Shown: positions 24,746 through 33,717, counted from the stretch's first letter. The stretch: 64,000 nt of DNA from Tropicimonas sp. IMCC34043 (GCF_003390845.1 NZ_QMEK01000009.1:1-64000); one strand, 5' to 3'. Made by a program: numbers and translations. The notes: generated by a model from the letters alone, not told the origin.

Positions 24746-26044
24746 ATGACAAAGACCGCACTAACCCTCGTCGGCCTGATGGTGTTGCTGCTCGGTTCCG
24801 GCGTCTGGATCGGTGCCGGCCTGATTGGCAGCGGTGCCGGGATTCTGGCAATATTCCGCCCGCAAATGCCTTTCCTGAAGCTTCTGGCGCAGCAGGCGTG
24901 GAACGTGCTCTCCAGTCCGGAATTGCTGGCACTGCCGCTTTTCATCCTGATGGCCGAGGTCTTGTTCCGGACCGACATCGCCAAGTCGCTCTTCACCGGC
25001 TTGTCGCCCTGGTTGCGGCGTGTGCCCGGACGGCTCTGCCATATCAACGTGCTCGGGTGTACGCTTTTCGCGTCCGTATGCGGCTCGTCGGCGGCGACGA
25101 CGGTGACCGTCGGCCGGATCACCGCTGGTGAATTGCTGAAGCGCGGCTACGACCGGAAACTGGTCATCGGATCGCTTGCCGGGGCAGGGACGCTCGGTTT
25201 CCTGATCCCGCCTTCGACCATCATGATCATCTACGGCGTCATGGCGGAGGAATCGATCCTGCGGCTTTTCATCGCCGGCATCCTGCCCGGCCTGCTGCTC
25301 GCCGGGGCCTATATGGGCTATATCGGCGTTCGTGCCCTGATGGAACCCGATCACGTGGGAACCGCACCAGCTTCGACGACGCTGCGCGAGAAGATGGCCG
25401 CACTCGTAGGCCTCGGACCGCTGATACTGCTGATCCTTTTCGTTATCGGTTCCATGTATGGAGGGATTGCCTCGCCCACGGAAGCGGCCGCGGCGGGCGT
25501 TCTCGGTTCCATCGTCATCGGCGTCGCTCAACGCAAGCTCGATCTTCAGGGCTTGATCCTCGCGGCGCGTCAGGCCGCGGAAAACTGTGCCATGATCGGG
25601 CTTATCATCATCGGCGCGATGTTTCTTTCTACGGCCATCGGATATCTCGGACTGCCGCGCCACATCGCGCAGGTTATCGAGGGGTGGGGCCTCACGCCGC
25701 TGATGCTGATCGCGGTCCTGCTAGTGTTTTATATCCTGCTGGGGATGGTGATGGAAGGGATGGCGATCATCGTCATGACGCTGCCCATCACGTTGCCACT
25801 GGCGCAGGCCGCGGGTTACGACAAGATATGGTTCGGTATCTTCATCGTTATCGTGGTGGAAATGGCTCAGATCTCGCCACCGGTGGGGTTCAATCTGACG
25901 GTTATTCAGCGCCTGACAGGGGAGAGCATTGGGAGCGTGACCCGCGCTACGATGCCGTTCTTCCTGATCATGGCCGCATTCGTTCTGTTGATTGCAGTCT
26001 TTCCGGGTATTGTGAGCATCGTGCCCGATCTGATGCGCAACTGA
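24746..26044 (+). CDS. TRAP transporter large permease (DctM family), copy 1
   Basis: 432 residues with about 12 hydrophobic helices. Family landmarks are F-A-S-V-C-G-S-S-A-A-T-T-V-T-V-G, L-I-P-P-S-T-I-M-I-I-Y-G and I-S-P-P-V-G-F-N. It is the Na+-driven translocation subunit of the transporter started by the genes at 23065 and 24164. A strong palindromic terminator follows. Confidence 0.93.
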   Translation: MTKTALTLVGLMVLLLGSGVWIGAGLIGSGAGILAIFRPQMPFLKLLAQQAWNVLSSPELLALPLFILMAEVLFRTDIAKSLFTGLSPWLRRVPGRLCHINVLGCTLFASVCGSSAATTVTVGRITAGELLKRGYDRKLVIGSLAGAGTLGFLIPPSTIMIIYGVMAEESILRLFIAGILPGLLLAGAYMGYIGVRALMEPDHVGTAPASTTLREKMAALVGLGPLILLILFVIGSMYGGIASPTEAAAAGVLGSIVIGVAQRKLDLQGLILAARQAAENCAMIGLIIIGAMFLSTAIGYLGLPRHIAQVIEGWGLTPLMLIAVLLVFYILLGMVMEGMAIIVMTLPITLPLAQAAGYDKIWFGIFIVIVVEMAQISPPVGFNLTVIQRLTGESIGSVTRATMPFFLIMAAFVLLIAVFPGIVSIVPDLMRN

Positions 26045-26062
26045 TCGGCTGAGAAAACGAAA

Positions 26063-26100
26063 CGAAAGACGCCCGCCCTTCGAAGGGCGGGCGTCTTTCG
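26063..26100. terminator. Strong bidirectional terminator
   Basis: A perfect 38-bp palindrome with 19-base arms (CGAAAGACGCCCGCCCTTC and its complement) centred at TTCGAA, with A-run on one side and TTT on the other. It lies between the convergent TRAP operon and the M24-4 operon and should stop transcription from both. Confidence 0.9.
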
Positions 26101-26185
26101 TCGCGCCTCCAGAAAACTCCAAAAAAAACGCCCGGTCGGTATGGCAGTTCCTCGGACTCGAAACCCCATGGGTTCCCGGTCGCGG

Positions 26186-27367
26186 TCAGCGAAGAGTCAT
26201 CTGACGGGGAAGACTGGACAGGGTTTCTGCACCCGACGGCGTCACGATGACCGTCTCCGAAACGCCCACGGTGAACTGGCCGTAATCTCGTAATGTTACT
26301 GGCAGGTGGAATACCATGCCCGGCTCCAGGCGCCGCGTGACGTCGGAGAAGAGAGACAGGATTGCACCCTCTCCCCAGTCGGGGGCGAAAGCGACCCCCA
26401 TGGAATAGCCGACGCGTTTGCGGAAGGCAGCGGTATACCCATCGGAATCGATCACGGCCTGGGCCGTGTTGTGGATTTCCGCACAGGGCACATCGGGTTT
26501 CATTGCGGCGAGTGCCGCATCCAGGGCCCTTTCGGCGCAACTCATCATGCGCCGGGCAGCTTTGGGCGGTTGCCCGATCCAGGCCGAGCGCATCAATGCG
26601 GCGTGATAGCGGTCGTGGCTCGCGGCCAGTTCGAGGAAGATGCCGTCGCCGTCCACGAGTTCGCGACGTCGCCACGTGGCGTGGGGTATGCCCGAACGCG
26701 GACCGGAGGACACCAACGGTTCCATCGCCATTGCCTCGGAGCCGGCCGCGATCGCACCCGCCATCATTGCGGCTGCGACGTCGTTCTCCGAAACACCGGA
26801 TGCGCAGACAGCTATGGCTGCTTCCATCCCTGACTGTGCGTAGGATGCCGCCTTTCGGATTGCGTCGAGTTCGCGTGGCGATTTCACTGCTCGCAGATCT
26901 TCCACCCAGCCGGAGCCATCCACCAGCGCGATGCCGGAGAGTCCCCGGGAGAGACGTTCCGACATTTCCGGGCTGACGAACCAGCCCTGTCGTTCCAAAG
27001 CGAGACGCTTCGGTGCCAAGCTGCGCAACAGGGCGGATAGTGCCGTGGCGGGGTGTTCGCCATCTTGGTAGGCGCGGATATCTGTCAGCCAGGTCGATGC
27101 GCGGGCGCCGGTGGTCTCAAGCTGGCGAACCAGCAAGACCGGTTCGCCGCCGGAGGGCACGACCAGTGCCTGGAATGCGAAATAGCCGGCGGTCTGGCGA
27201 CCGCACGCCCAGAAGATGTTTTCCGGGCCAGTAAGCAGAAGGGCGTCGGCCCCCTCGGCCACGATCCGTTTCTGCAGAGCTGCAATTCGGGCTGCGAATT
27301 CGGCCTGGGGAAAGACGGCTTCGCGGCCCGCTCCAAGAAAAGCGCCGCTTTCGATCAAATCTGACAT
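26186..27367 (-). CDS. M24 (creatinase/ectoine-hydrolase-like) hydrolase, paralogue 4
   Basis: 393 residues. The creatinase N-domain has G-A-D-A-L-L-L-T-G-P-E-N-I-F-W. In the M24 domain the metal Asp stretch reads I-F-L-E-L-A-A-S-H-D-R-Y-H, while V-G-Y-S-M-G-V-A-F-A-P-D-W-G-E strongly resembles the matching region of ectoine hydrolases, and a late Glu is kept in V-S-E-T-V-I-V. Of the four paralogues this is the one I would place closest to DoeA/EutD, but the ectoine partner genes (deacetylase doeB/eutE, ectoine transporter) are not in the window. It is the last gene of operon D, 7 bp after gntR-B. Confidence 0.85.
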   Translation of the reverse strand: MSDLIESGAFLGAGREAVFPQAEFAARIAALQKRIVAEGADALLLTGPENIFWACGRQTAGYFAFQALVVPSGGEPVLLVRQLETTGARASTWLTDIRAYQDGEHPATALSALLRSLAPKRLALERQGWFVSPEMSERLSRGLSGIALVDGSGWVEDLRAVKSPRELDAIRKAASYAQSGMEAAIAVCASGVSENDVAAAMMAGAIAAGSEAMAMEPLVSSGPRSGIPHATWRRRELVDGDGIFLELAASHDRYHAALMRSAWIGQPPKAARRMMSCAERALDAALAAMKPDVPCAEIHNTAQAVIDSDGYTAAFRKRVGYSMGVAFAPDWGEGAILSLFSDVTRRLEPGMVFHLPVTLRDYGQFTVGVSETVIVTPSGAETLSSLPRQMTLR

Positions 27368-27374
27368 GGGCCTG

Positions 27375-28010
27375 TCAACCTCTGGAAAACGTACTGAGGA
27401 AGCGTTGCTTCACATGGTCGAAGTGGCGCGACATGGCATCCCGTGCGGCGTCCGGATCATGGCGTTCGATTGCGTCGATGATCTCGACATGTTCGCGTGC
27501 CTGGTCGGTGAAGGTGTCGTATGTCCGGGTGAGGGTGCATCGCCGCGCAATGGCCCGTTGTTCTTCGAGGATCCGTGGGAGCAGGGTGAGCCTCGCGGCG
27601 AGCGCGACCTCCATGTGAAAGCGCTCGTCGGCCTTCCAGAATGCATCGAAGGTGGTATCACTTGCCTTGACGATTTCCTTCATTTCGGAGCGGATCGCCT
27701 CCAGTTCTTCGGTCAGGCCGAATTCCGCCGCCCGCGCCGCGGCGGCGCTCTCGAGCTTCTGGCGGAGCTTCACGATTTCCAGCAATTGTTCGATATTCAC
27801 CGACCGCACGAGGATGACTCCATTCTGGAGCCGGTCGATCAGCCCTTCCTGTTCAAGACGTGAAATGGCCGTGCGCAGGGGCGTTCTGGAAATGCCCAGA
27901 TCTTCGGACAGGCCGCGTTCGGAAAGCACGGATTCCGCTGTGACGCGGCCATCGAGGATCTGTTCCTTGAGTTGGCGGTAGGCCGAATTCGAGAGGGTTT
28001 CCCCGGTCAT
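27375..28010 (-). CDS. GntR-family regulator, FCD subgroup (B)
   Basis: 211 residues: winged helix about 8-70 (S-A-Y-R-Q-L-K-E-Q-I-L, then I-S-R-T-P-L-R-T-A-I-S) and an FCD domain about 80-205 with A-D-E-R-F-H-M-E-V, A-R-E-H-V-E-I and M-S-R-H-F-D at the ligand positions. It lies inside operon D, with its start overlapping the M20-B stop by 4 bp, rather than at the operon head, so it is probably expressed with the pathway genes. A second FCD regulator is encoded upstream in the same operon. Confidence 0.92.
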   Translation of the reverse strand: MTGETLSNSAYRQLKEQILDGRVTAESVLSERGLSEDLGISRTPLRTAISRLEQEGLIDRLQNGVILVRSVNIEQLLEIVKLRQKLESAAAARAAEFGLTEELEAIRSEMKEIVKASDTTFDAFWKADERFHMEVALAARLTLLPRILEEQRAIARRCTLTRTYDTFTDQAREHVEIIDAIERHDPDAARDAMSRHFDHVKQRFLSTFSRG

Positions 28011-29299
28011 GAAGTCGCTCCTGCGGCTATGGACAAGAAGACCGCCTCGGCAGCGGCCGCGAGGTCGGCCTCATTCATGGCTTCATCCGGGCAATGACTG
28101 CCGTTCCAGTTGCGGATGAAAACCATCACGCTCTTCCAGTCGGCCGTGGCAAAAGCGGCTGCGTCGTGCCCGCCGCCCGAGAGCATGCGTCTCGGCTTGT
28201 CGCCCCGCAGTCCCGCGCCGCGATCAACGAAATCGGCCATCTCTGATGAGAGCTTCGCAGGTTTCGAGCGGCTTTGCGTGCCAAGTGCGAACCTTATGCC
28301 TCGATGAGCCTCCTCGATCTTCGCGATCTCGGTCTTGAGTTCGCGATCCGCATGTTCGAGCACGGCTTCGTCGTCGGAGCGCATATCGAGGCAGAAGCCC
28401 GCTTCCCCAGCGACCTTGGCCATGGCGTGCTGGGGAGAGGCTGCGTCCACCTTGCCGAAGGTCACGGTGAGATCCGCGCCTGTGGAACGGATGCGATCCC
28501 AAACCTTGTTCATGGCGACGATCAGTTCGGCCAGCGCAACGACCGCATCGGCCCGGCCTTCTCGTGGCGCCGCGCCGGAATGCGCCCAGGTGCCGTGAAC
28601 TTGCGCCGCGCGGTACCGCATTCCACCGCGTATTGCCGTGACGATGCCGTAGGGCTCGCCGGCTTCGTACAGCATCGGTCCCTGTTCGATATGGAATTCG
28701 AGAAATCTTGCCGGGGAAGGTGGCGTCTGCGCGAGAACCTCATCGGCCCGGTAACCTTGTTGCGCCATGTGCTCGGCCAGCGTGAGACCGGTATCCGCAC
28801 GCTTCGCCTGAAATTCCTCGGCCGTCAGTAGCCCTAGCGCAGAGCGCGAGCCGACATAGGAGACAGGAAACCAGACGCTCTCTTCGGCGCGGGTCACCGT
28901 GAGCACGATATCCGTCGCCGGGGTGATTCCTTCTGCACGGATAGCAGCCAGAATGGCGAGCGCCCCGGCCACGCCGGCCTGTCCGTCATAGGCGCCGCCC
29001 TGGCTCACCGTGTCCAGGTGCGATCCCATGTAGAGGGCGGGGGCGGTGCGATCGGAGCCTGCCATGCGGGCAAACAGATTGCCCGCAGCGTCGCGACTGA
29101 TCTCAAGCCCAAGCTCAAGGGCCTCGTCCTCAATTATCAGGTGTGCCTCGGACTCCAGGTTGCTGTAGGAAGGACGGGTCCAGCCCGGTCCATCCTCCGA
29201 AAGCGTGTTCACCCGGGAAATGACACGAGCGATAGTTTCCCGGATTGTCGCTGCGGCATGGTCGCTTACGCGAACTGCGCAAGGGGACAGCGTTTTCAT
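28007..29299 (-). CDS. Zn-dependent M20 hydrolase, N-carbamoyl-amino-acid/allantoate amidohydrolase type (second copy)
   Basis: 430 residues, the same family as 6972-8261. Metal motifs are intact: G-S-H-L-D-T-V, Y-D-G-Q-A-G, R-A-E-E-S, H-I-E-Q-G-P, G-G-G-H-D-A-A and S-H-C-P-D-E. It overlaps its neighbours on both sides by 4 bp in operon D. A 2-hydroxyacid dehydrogenase precedes it. Hydrolysis of an N-carbamoyl or ureido acid in the cytoplasm is the family expectation; two non-identical copies suggest two related substrates or stereoisomers. Confidence 0.88.
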   Translation of the reverse strand: MKTLSPCAVRVSDHAAATIRETIARVISRVNTLSEDGPGWTRPSYSNLESEAHLIIEDEALELGLEISRDAAGNLFARMAGSDRTAPALYMGSHLDTVSQGGAYDGQAGVAGALAILAAIRAEGITPATDIVLTVTRAEESVWFPVSYVGSRSALGLLTAEEFQAKRADTGLTLAEHMAQQGYRADEVLAQTPPSPARFLEFHIEQGPMLYEAGEPYGIVTAIRGGMRYRAAQVHGTWAHSGAAPREGRADAVVALAELIVAMNKVWDRIRSTGADLTVTFGKVDAASPQHAMAKVAGEAGFCLDMRSDDEAVLEHADRELKTEIAKIEEAHRGIRFALGTQSRSKPAKLSSEMADFVDRGAGLRGDKPRRMLSGGGHDAAAFATADWKSVMVFIRNWNGSHCPDEAMNEADLAAAAEAVFLSIAAGATS

Positions 29300-30246
29300 G
29301 CTGGCGTCCTTCGAATTTCGGGGTTGAGCGTGGTATCGGGCAGTCTGCCCGCAAGCGCCGTAAGAACGTGGCCTGCGGCCCCCAGAGCTACTCGGCTCAG
29401 CGCCTCCTCGGTGGTGGCTCCGAGATGTGGAGTAAAGATCACATTCGGGAATTTCGCCAGCGGACCCATCGGTGCCTCAGGGCTGTAGACATCCAACGCA
29501 GCGCCGCCGAGATGACCGCTTTCCAGAGCGCCGAGCAGCGCGGTCTCGTCGACAAGCCCGGCGCGGGCAACATTGATCAGGAACGCGCCGGGTTTCATCG
29601 CTGCAAAGCGCTCGGCGTTCATCATGTGCCGGGTTTCGGGACGCATCGGCGTGTGAAGAGTTACGAAGTCCGCTTCGGCCAGCCCAGATTCCAACGAAGC
29701 TACGCGCTCGAAACCATTCAGGTCCGGCGCGTTCGGTGAATGGACGAGCACATTCATGCCAAATGCGGAATCTGCCATCCGTCCGAATTGGCCACCGATC
29801 GCGCCCCAACCGACGACCAGCGCGGTTTTTCCGTCAAGTTCATGAAATGATGCGGATTCGCGAAAGTTCGGCCGGCCGGACCGTTCGGCCCGATCGGCCG
29901 CAGGGATGCCACGGCCGAGCGCCAATGCCAGCCCGAGTGTCAACTCGGCGACCGAACGCGCATTGGCTCGGGGCGTGTTCGCAACCAGCACACCTTTTGC
30001 GGCCGCGGCTTCCTTGTCGACTGCGTCATGCCCGGTGCCATGAACGACCACAATCTGAAGTCCGGCGGCGGCCGCGAACGCAGCCGCGGGAAAACCGGCA
30101 TCCCGGGTGATGACGGCATCGCAACCGGGGATCATGCGGACCATCGTCTCCACATCAGGGCTTGGGCACAGGATGGGCTCAACCCCCTTGCTTCTCAGCA
30201 ACGCGTAGCCGTCCTCATGCATCGGTTGGACGATCAGACATTTCAT
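29296..30246 (-). CDS. D-isomer-specific 2-hydroxyacid dehydrogenase (PGDH-like)
   Basis: 316 residues. The NAD-binding motif is V-V-G-W-G-A-I-G-G near 143-151. Catalytic residues are visible: Arg in N-V-A-R-A-G-L-V-D, Glu in S-P-E-A-P and His in F-T-P-H-L-G-A-T-T-E. The G-T-x-x-A/G segment is H-G-T-G-H-D-A-V. Family members oxidise D-2-hydroxyacids or reduce 2-oxoacids, and 2-oxoacids are what the aminotransferases in this island would produce. It overlaps gntR-C upstream and the M20 gene downstream by 4 bp each. Confidence 0.9.
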   Translation of the reverse strand: MKCLIVQPMHEDGYALLRSKGVEPILCPSPDVETMVRMIPGCDAVITRDAGFPAAAFAAAAGLQIVVVHGTGHDAVDKEAAAAKGVLVANTPRANARSVAELTLGLALALGRGIPAADRAERSGRPNFRESASFHELDGKTALVVGWGAIGGQFGRMADSAFGMNVLVHSPNAPDLNGFERVASLESGLAEADFVTLHTPMRPETRHMMNAERFAAMKPGAFLINVARAGLVDETALLGALESGHLGGAALDVYSPEAPMGPLAKFPNVIFTPHLGATTEEALSRVALGAAGHVLTALAGRLPDTTLNPEIRRTPA

Positions 30247-30896
30247 CTGTCTTGTTCCTCCACAGTCTGAAAACCGTCCAGGCGCTTGAGGATTGCATCC
30301 CGCGCATTCTCCAGATGGTCGCGCATCTTTTCCGAAGCAGCTGCCGTGTCGTTCCGGCGCAATGCATCAATGATCTCCAGATGCTCTTCGCAGCCTTTCA
30401 GAAACCGCTCCGGGACCACCCGATGGTCGAAAATGCAGGTCCGCCTGTGCAGGTCCGAGATGACCTTCGCGACCGTTCGATTGCCAGCGGCGTCCGCGAT
30501 CATGGCGTGGAACTTGCCGTCAATATGCCATTGTCTGTCGCTCTCGCCGGGCCCTTCGCGCATTATCGCGCGGGTGAGAGCTTCTATCTCGTCGAGTGCT
30601 TCCGGCGGGACCGCACTTGCCGCGTTGGCACAGTCCGGCTCGAGCGAGAGACGAATGAAGAAGATTTCTTCCACCTCTTCGGGTTCAACGCGTCGCAACC
30701 GGGTAAAACGCCCTTGCAGTTCCGCCAGACCCTCACTTTCGATCCGCTTGATTGCCTCGCGAACCGGCGTGCGCGACACGTCCAGAAGGTTGCCCAAAGC
30801 CGCCTCCTGCAGGATCTCGCCGGGTTTGAGTCTCCCGTCGATGATCATGTCGAGTATCTTGGAATAGGCCTCTCTGGCCAGGTTGGAAGAGGTCAT
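30243..30896 (-). CDS. GntR-family regulator, FCD subgroup (C)
   Basis: 217 residues: winged helix about 5-70 (A-Y-S-K-I-L-D-M-I-I-D-G-R-L, then V-S-R-T-P-V-R-E-A-I-K-R) and FCD domain about 80-205 with D-G-K-F-H-A-M-I, C-E-E-H-L-E-I and M-R-D-H-L-E at the conserved positions. It stands between pxpC and the dehydrogenase in operon D. Similar in layout to regulator A. Which of the three FCD proteins binds the TGGTATAC operator is not decided by sequence. Confidence 0.92.
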   Translation of the reverse strand: MTSSNLAREAYSKILDMIIDGRLKPGEILQEAALGNLLDVSRTPVREAIKRIESEGLAELQGRFTRLRRVEPEEVEEIFFIRLSLEPDCANAASAVPPEALDEIEALTRAIMREGPGESDRQWHIDGKFHAMIADAAGNRTVAKVISDLHRRTCIFDHRVVPERFLKGCEEHLEIIDALRRNDTAAASEKMRDHLENARDAILKRLDGFQTVEEQDR

Positions 30897-30919
30897 ATCG
30901 TTGAAAATCCATTCATCGA

Positions 30920-31951
30920 TTAGTCGTCACCGATTATTTGTTCAGGAGTTGAGAAGCCACCGATCAGATCGCAGGAGAGCAGGTAGTCCGCAGACAGCGC
31001 ACAATCCGATTTGATCACCAGGTTGCCGAGCATCCGATTGAGCCGGGCCGCTTCCTCAATTGCGATCTCTTCGGCCGTGTCGCGGTCCACCACGGCGAAA
31101 CGGAACTGCGTTCCTGTGACCATTTGGGCCAGGCGGGGTAGGTCGGCCGAAATGACTGTCGCGATCTTGGGGTAACCTCCGGTCGTCTGCGCTTCGGCCA
31201 TTAACACCATGGGCTGTCCCGAACCCGGAACCTGGATCGCCCCGGCGATTGTCCCGTCGGAGACGATGTCGTGGCCACGTTCAGCGGGCAGGGGCGGGCC
31301 TTCGAGCACGGTTGCCATTCGGTCCCGCTTCGGAGTGATCGAGAATGCTTCTTCTGTCAGGCGCGCCTTCACTTCGTCGCTGAAGTATCCGTCCTGTGGG
31401 CCCAAAACAATGCGGATGGGACGGTCACTGCACGACGAATCCACCATTGGCGCGTTCAAACGCAGGCAAATCTGTTTCCTTGGCGGCGGTCCCAACGGAA
31501 GGCGGTCTCCTGCCCTGAGCCTACGACCTTCGTGCCCACCCAATCCGAAACGCAGGTGGGTGGCGCGCGCATTCAGAACTTCCGGCACGTCGATCCCGCC
31601 GGAAATAGCCAGGTAGCCCCAGGTTGCGCCGCGAAGGAAACCTAGCCGCAAATCCTCGCCTGGTTCCAGGCGGTGGCATTCTCCGGTCGGACGATACCGG
31701 TTGCCCACCTTGATCTCGCAATCGCCGCCAGTGACTGCGAAGTGGATCGGGCGGTTGGCACGAAAGCTTCCCCCGGCGCCTGCGAATTCCAGCCCCGCAG
31801 CTGCGGTCGGGTTGCCGCAGAGCGCATTGGCCAGAGCAAGCGAGGGGGCATCCATCGGTCCCGCGGCGGACACGCCAAAATGCCGCAAACCGGACCGGCC
31901 CTGGTCCTGGACAGAAAGCATCGGGCCTGTGTCGATCACTTCAAGCGTCAT
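30920..31951 (-). CDS. pxpC: 5-oxoprolinase subunit C / biotin-dependent carboxyltransferase-like (PxpC, KipA)
   Basis: 343 residues. The start matches the family: I-D-T-G-P-M-L-S-V-Q-D-Q-G-R-S-G with F-G-V-S-A-A-G-P-M-D just after, then N-A-L-C-G-N, and later M-V-L-M-A-E-A-Q-T-T-G-G-Y-P-K. With PxpA and PxpB it makes ATP-dependent 5-oxoprolinase (5-oxo-L-proline to glutamate). Its start overlaps the pxpB stop by 4 bp, while pxpA lies across the divergent promoter, so the three subunits are split between two transcription units. Confidence 0.92.
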   Translation of the reverse strand: MTLEVIDTGPMLSVQDQGRSGLRHFGVSAAGPMDAPSLALANALCGNPTAAAGLEFAGAGGSFRANRPIHFAVTGGDCEIKVGNRYRPTGECHRLEPGEDLRLGFLRGATWGYLAISGGIDVPEVLNARATHLRFGLGGHEGRRLRAGDRLPLGPPPRKQICLRLNAPMVDSSCSDRPIRIVLGPQDGYFSDEVKARLTEEAFSITPKRDRMATVLEGPPLPAERGHDIVSDGTIAGAIQVPGSGQPMVLMAEAQTTGGYPKIATVISADLPRLAQMVTGTQFRFAVVDRDTAEEIAIEEAARLNRMLGNLVIKSDCALSADYLLSCDLIGGFSTPEQIIGDD

Positions 31952-32667
31952 GGCGTGTCATCTGGCCTTGCTATGTCTTCGCCCGCAGCGATGCGCCCGG
32001 CCATCTCCTGAGCCTCTTCGATCGAGACCGGGGTGAATTGCACGCGATCTCCAGCCTCAAACAGGAACGGGCGAGGGCGATTGGGGTCGAAAGCGCGCCA
32101 CGGTGTCCAGCCGAGGAAACGCCAACCGGAAGGGCCGGGAACCGAGTTGATGCTAGCCTGCTGACCACCCAGGCCAATTGCCCCGGCGGGAATCGCCTGG
32201 CGCGGCTGCGGCAGGCGCGGCGTGTGCAACGCTCTGGGGACCCCGCCCAGATAGGCAAAACCCGGCGCAAAGCCGATCATGTAAACTCGGTATTCGGCGC
32301 TTGAATGGAGCATGATCAACTCGGCTGTCGTCATGCCCTTCGTCTCGGCAAGTTCCTCCAGATCCTGTCCAATCTCGCCCCCGTAGGCAACCGGCACCCG
32401 CCAGCGCCGCGCAGGCCGTTCCGCCAGTTCGATGCTGGTCAGTCTCGCCAGGACTTCGCCTTCCAGCACCAACCCTCGCAGTCGCGTTGGGTCGTACAGG
32501 ATTTGCAGCGAGCGGTAAGTCGGCACGACTTCCGTCACCCCAGATACCGGCATGGCTTGGAAACTGGCGCCGAGGGCGATGACGTGATCATTCGCGGTTG
32601 CGTCAACTTCTTCGCTGAACTCAACCACGAGCGCTCGGTCGCCAAGAGGATGAAAGGTCGGCTTCAT
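31948..32667 (-). CDS. pxpB: 5-oxoprolinase subunit B (PxpB, KipI)
   Basis: 239 residues. Family signatures: L-G-D-R-A-L-V-V-E-F near the start, then Y-M-I-G-F-A-P-G-F-A-Y-L-G and P-A-G-A-I-G-L-G-G-Q-Q-A, ending with F-L-G-W-T-P and F-E-A-G-D-R-V-Q-F. It partners with PxpC. It is the first gene of the seven-gene operon D; a run of nine A precedes the ATG. Confidence 0.93.
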   Translation of the reverse strand: MKPTFHPLGDRALVVEFSEEVDATANDHVIALGASFQAMPVSGVTEVVPTYRSLQILYDPTRLRGLVLEGEVLARLTSIELAERPARRWRVPVAYGGEIGQDLEELAETKGMTTAELIMLHSSAEYRVYMIGFAPGFAYLGGVPRALHTPRLPQPRQAIPAGAIGLGGQQASINSVPGPSGWRFLGWTPWRAFDPNRPRPFLFEAGDRVQFTPVSIEEAQEMAGRIAAGEDIARPDDTP

Positions 32668-32939
32668 TTTTTTTTAGCTTCCCGGCGCGCACTGCCCGTT
32701 CATGGGCGGTCGTTGATCGCGGAGAAATTCCTTTCTGTCTGTTCGTCCTGCGTCCATCAATTGGATCTGCGAGCGATCGTGTTCGAGAGGCCGCTTGCCA
32801 TTTCAGTATACCACCTGTATTCGGAAGTGAAGCGTCAAGGTGGCAGATTCCGAAACTGGCTGACTCTGAAGACGAGAAAACAAGCGACTACAGACTTCTG
32901 CCGCACCCTCTTAAGCATCTTCTTGAAAGGATCGAGTTG
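32668..32939. promoter_or_regulatory. Divergent promoter region pxpB/pxpA with operator TTTCAGTATACCA at 32801-32813
   Basis: The 272-bp gap contains the reverse complement of the island motif TGGTATACTGAAA, about midway between the two starts. No gene is seen in it. A shared operator here would control the whole oxoprolinase set although its subunits are on both strands. Confidence 0.75.
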
Positions 32940-33710
32940 ATGACCCGAACACTGGATTTCAATTGCGACATGGGCGAGAGCTTCGGTGCATGGACGATCG
33001 GCGATGACGCAGCCATGCTAGAGCTTGTCAGCACGGCAAACATTGCCTGCGGTTTCCATGCCGGCGATCCGGCGGTGATGCGCCGGACGATCCGCATGGC
33101 AAAGGCCAATGGCGTCTCAGTCGGGGCGCATCCCTCTTTCAACGATTTGTACGGCTTCGGCCGCCGCCGCATCTCTGGCGAACGCCCGGAGGATCTGGAA
33201 GCACAACTGATTTACCAGATTGCTGCTGTGCAGGGGATGTGTGCTGCCGAAGGGCACACCATGACCCACGTCAAGACCCACGGCTCGCTCGGCAATATGG
33301 CGGCCGTGGATCCGGACCTTGCCAGGCTCTGCGCGCGAGCCGTCAAGCTGGTTGACCCGTCGTTGGTATACGTGTCGCTTCCCTATTCGGAGACCTATGC
33401 TGCTGCAGAAAAGGCGGGCTTGCGCGTGGCCTGCGAAATCTATGCCGACCGCAGCTATACGGACGCGGGCGAGTTGACCCCAAGGAACGAACCCGACGCG
33501 GTGATTCACGATCCACAGGAAAGCTTGGATCAGGTGTTGGAGATGGTGGTCAACGGTGTGATACCCACCACCGGCGGGAAGCGTCTGCCGGTAGAACCGG
33601 CAACCCTCTGTGTTCATGGCGACACGCCCGGTGCCGCCATCATTGCTACCCGCCTGCGCAAGGCACTGGAAGAAAACGGTGTGGTTATCGCGCCCTTTGC
33701 GAAAAGTTGA
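32940..33710 (+). CDS. pxpA: 5-oxoprolinase subunit A (PxpA, LamB/YcsF family)
   Basis: 256 residues. The N-terminus, L-D-F-N-C-D-M-G-E-S-F-G, is diagnostic, followed by N-I-A-C-G-F-H-A-G-D-P and V-G-A-H-P-S-F-N-D with the conserved His/Asp residues, and V-K-T-H-G-S-L. I take the ATG at 32940 rather than the TTG one codon earlier. It completes 5-oxoprolinase with the divergent pxpB-pxpC and is followed by a D-amino-acid aminotransferase 7 bp later. Confidence 0.93.
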   Translation: MTRTLDFNCDMGESFGAWTIGDDAAMLELVSTANIACGFHAGDPAVMRRTIRMAKANGVSVGAHPSFNDLYGFGRRRISGERPEDLEAQLIYQIAAVQGMCAAEGHTMTHVKTHGSLGNMAAVDPDLARLCARAVKLVDPSLVYVSLPYSETYAAAEKAGLRVACEIYADRSYTDAGELTPRNEPDAVIHDPQESLDQVLEMVVNGVIPTTGGKRLPVEPATLCVHGDTPGAAIIATRLRKALEENGVVIAPFAKS

Positions 33711-33717
33711 ACATCTG

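Noticed and set aside
26186-27367. Assignment of the island to ectoine degradation (doeA/eutD) because of the G-Y-S-x-G and P-D-W-G-E motifs
   Set aside because: The partner deacetylase, eutB/eutC, MocR-type EnuR regulator and ectoine-specific transporter are not present, and four divergent M24 copies do not match that pathway.
33361-33375. GGTATACGTGT as a fourth copy of the operator
   Set aside because: It is inside pxpA and lacks the CTGAAA part, so it is likely a chance match.
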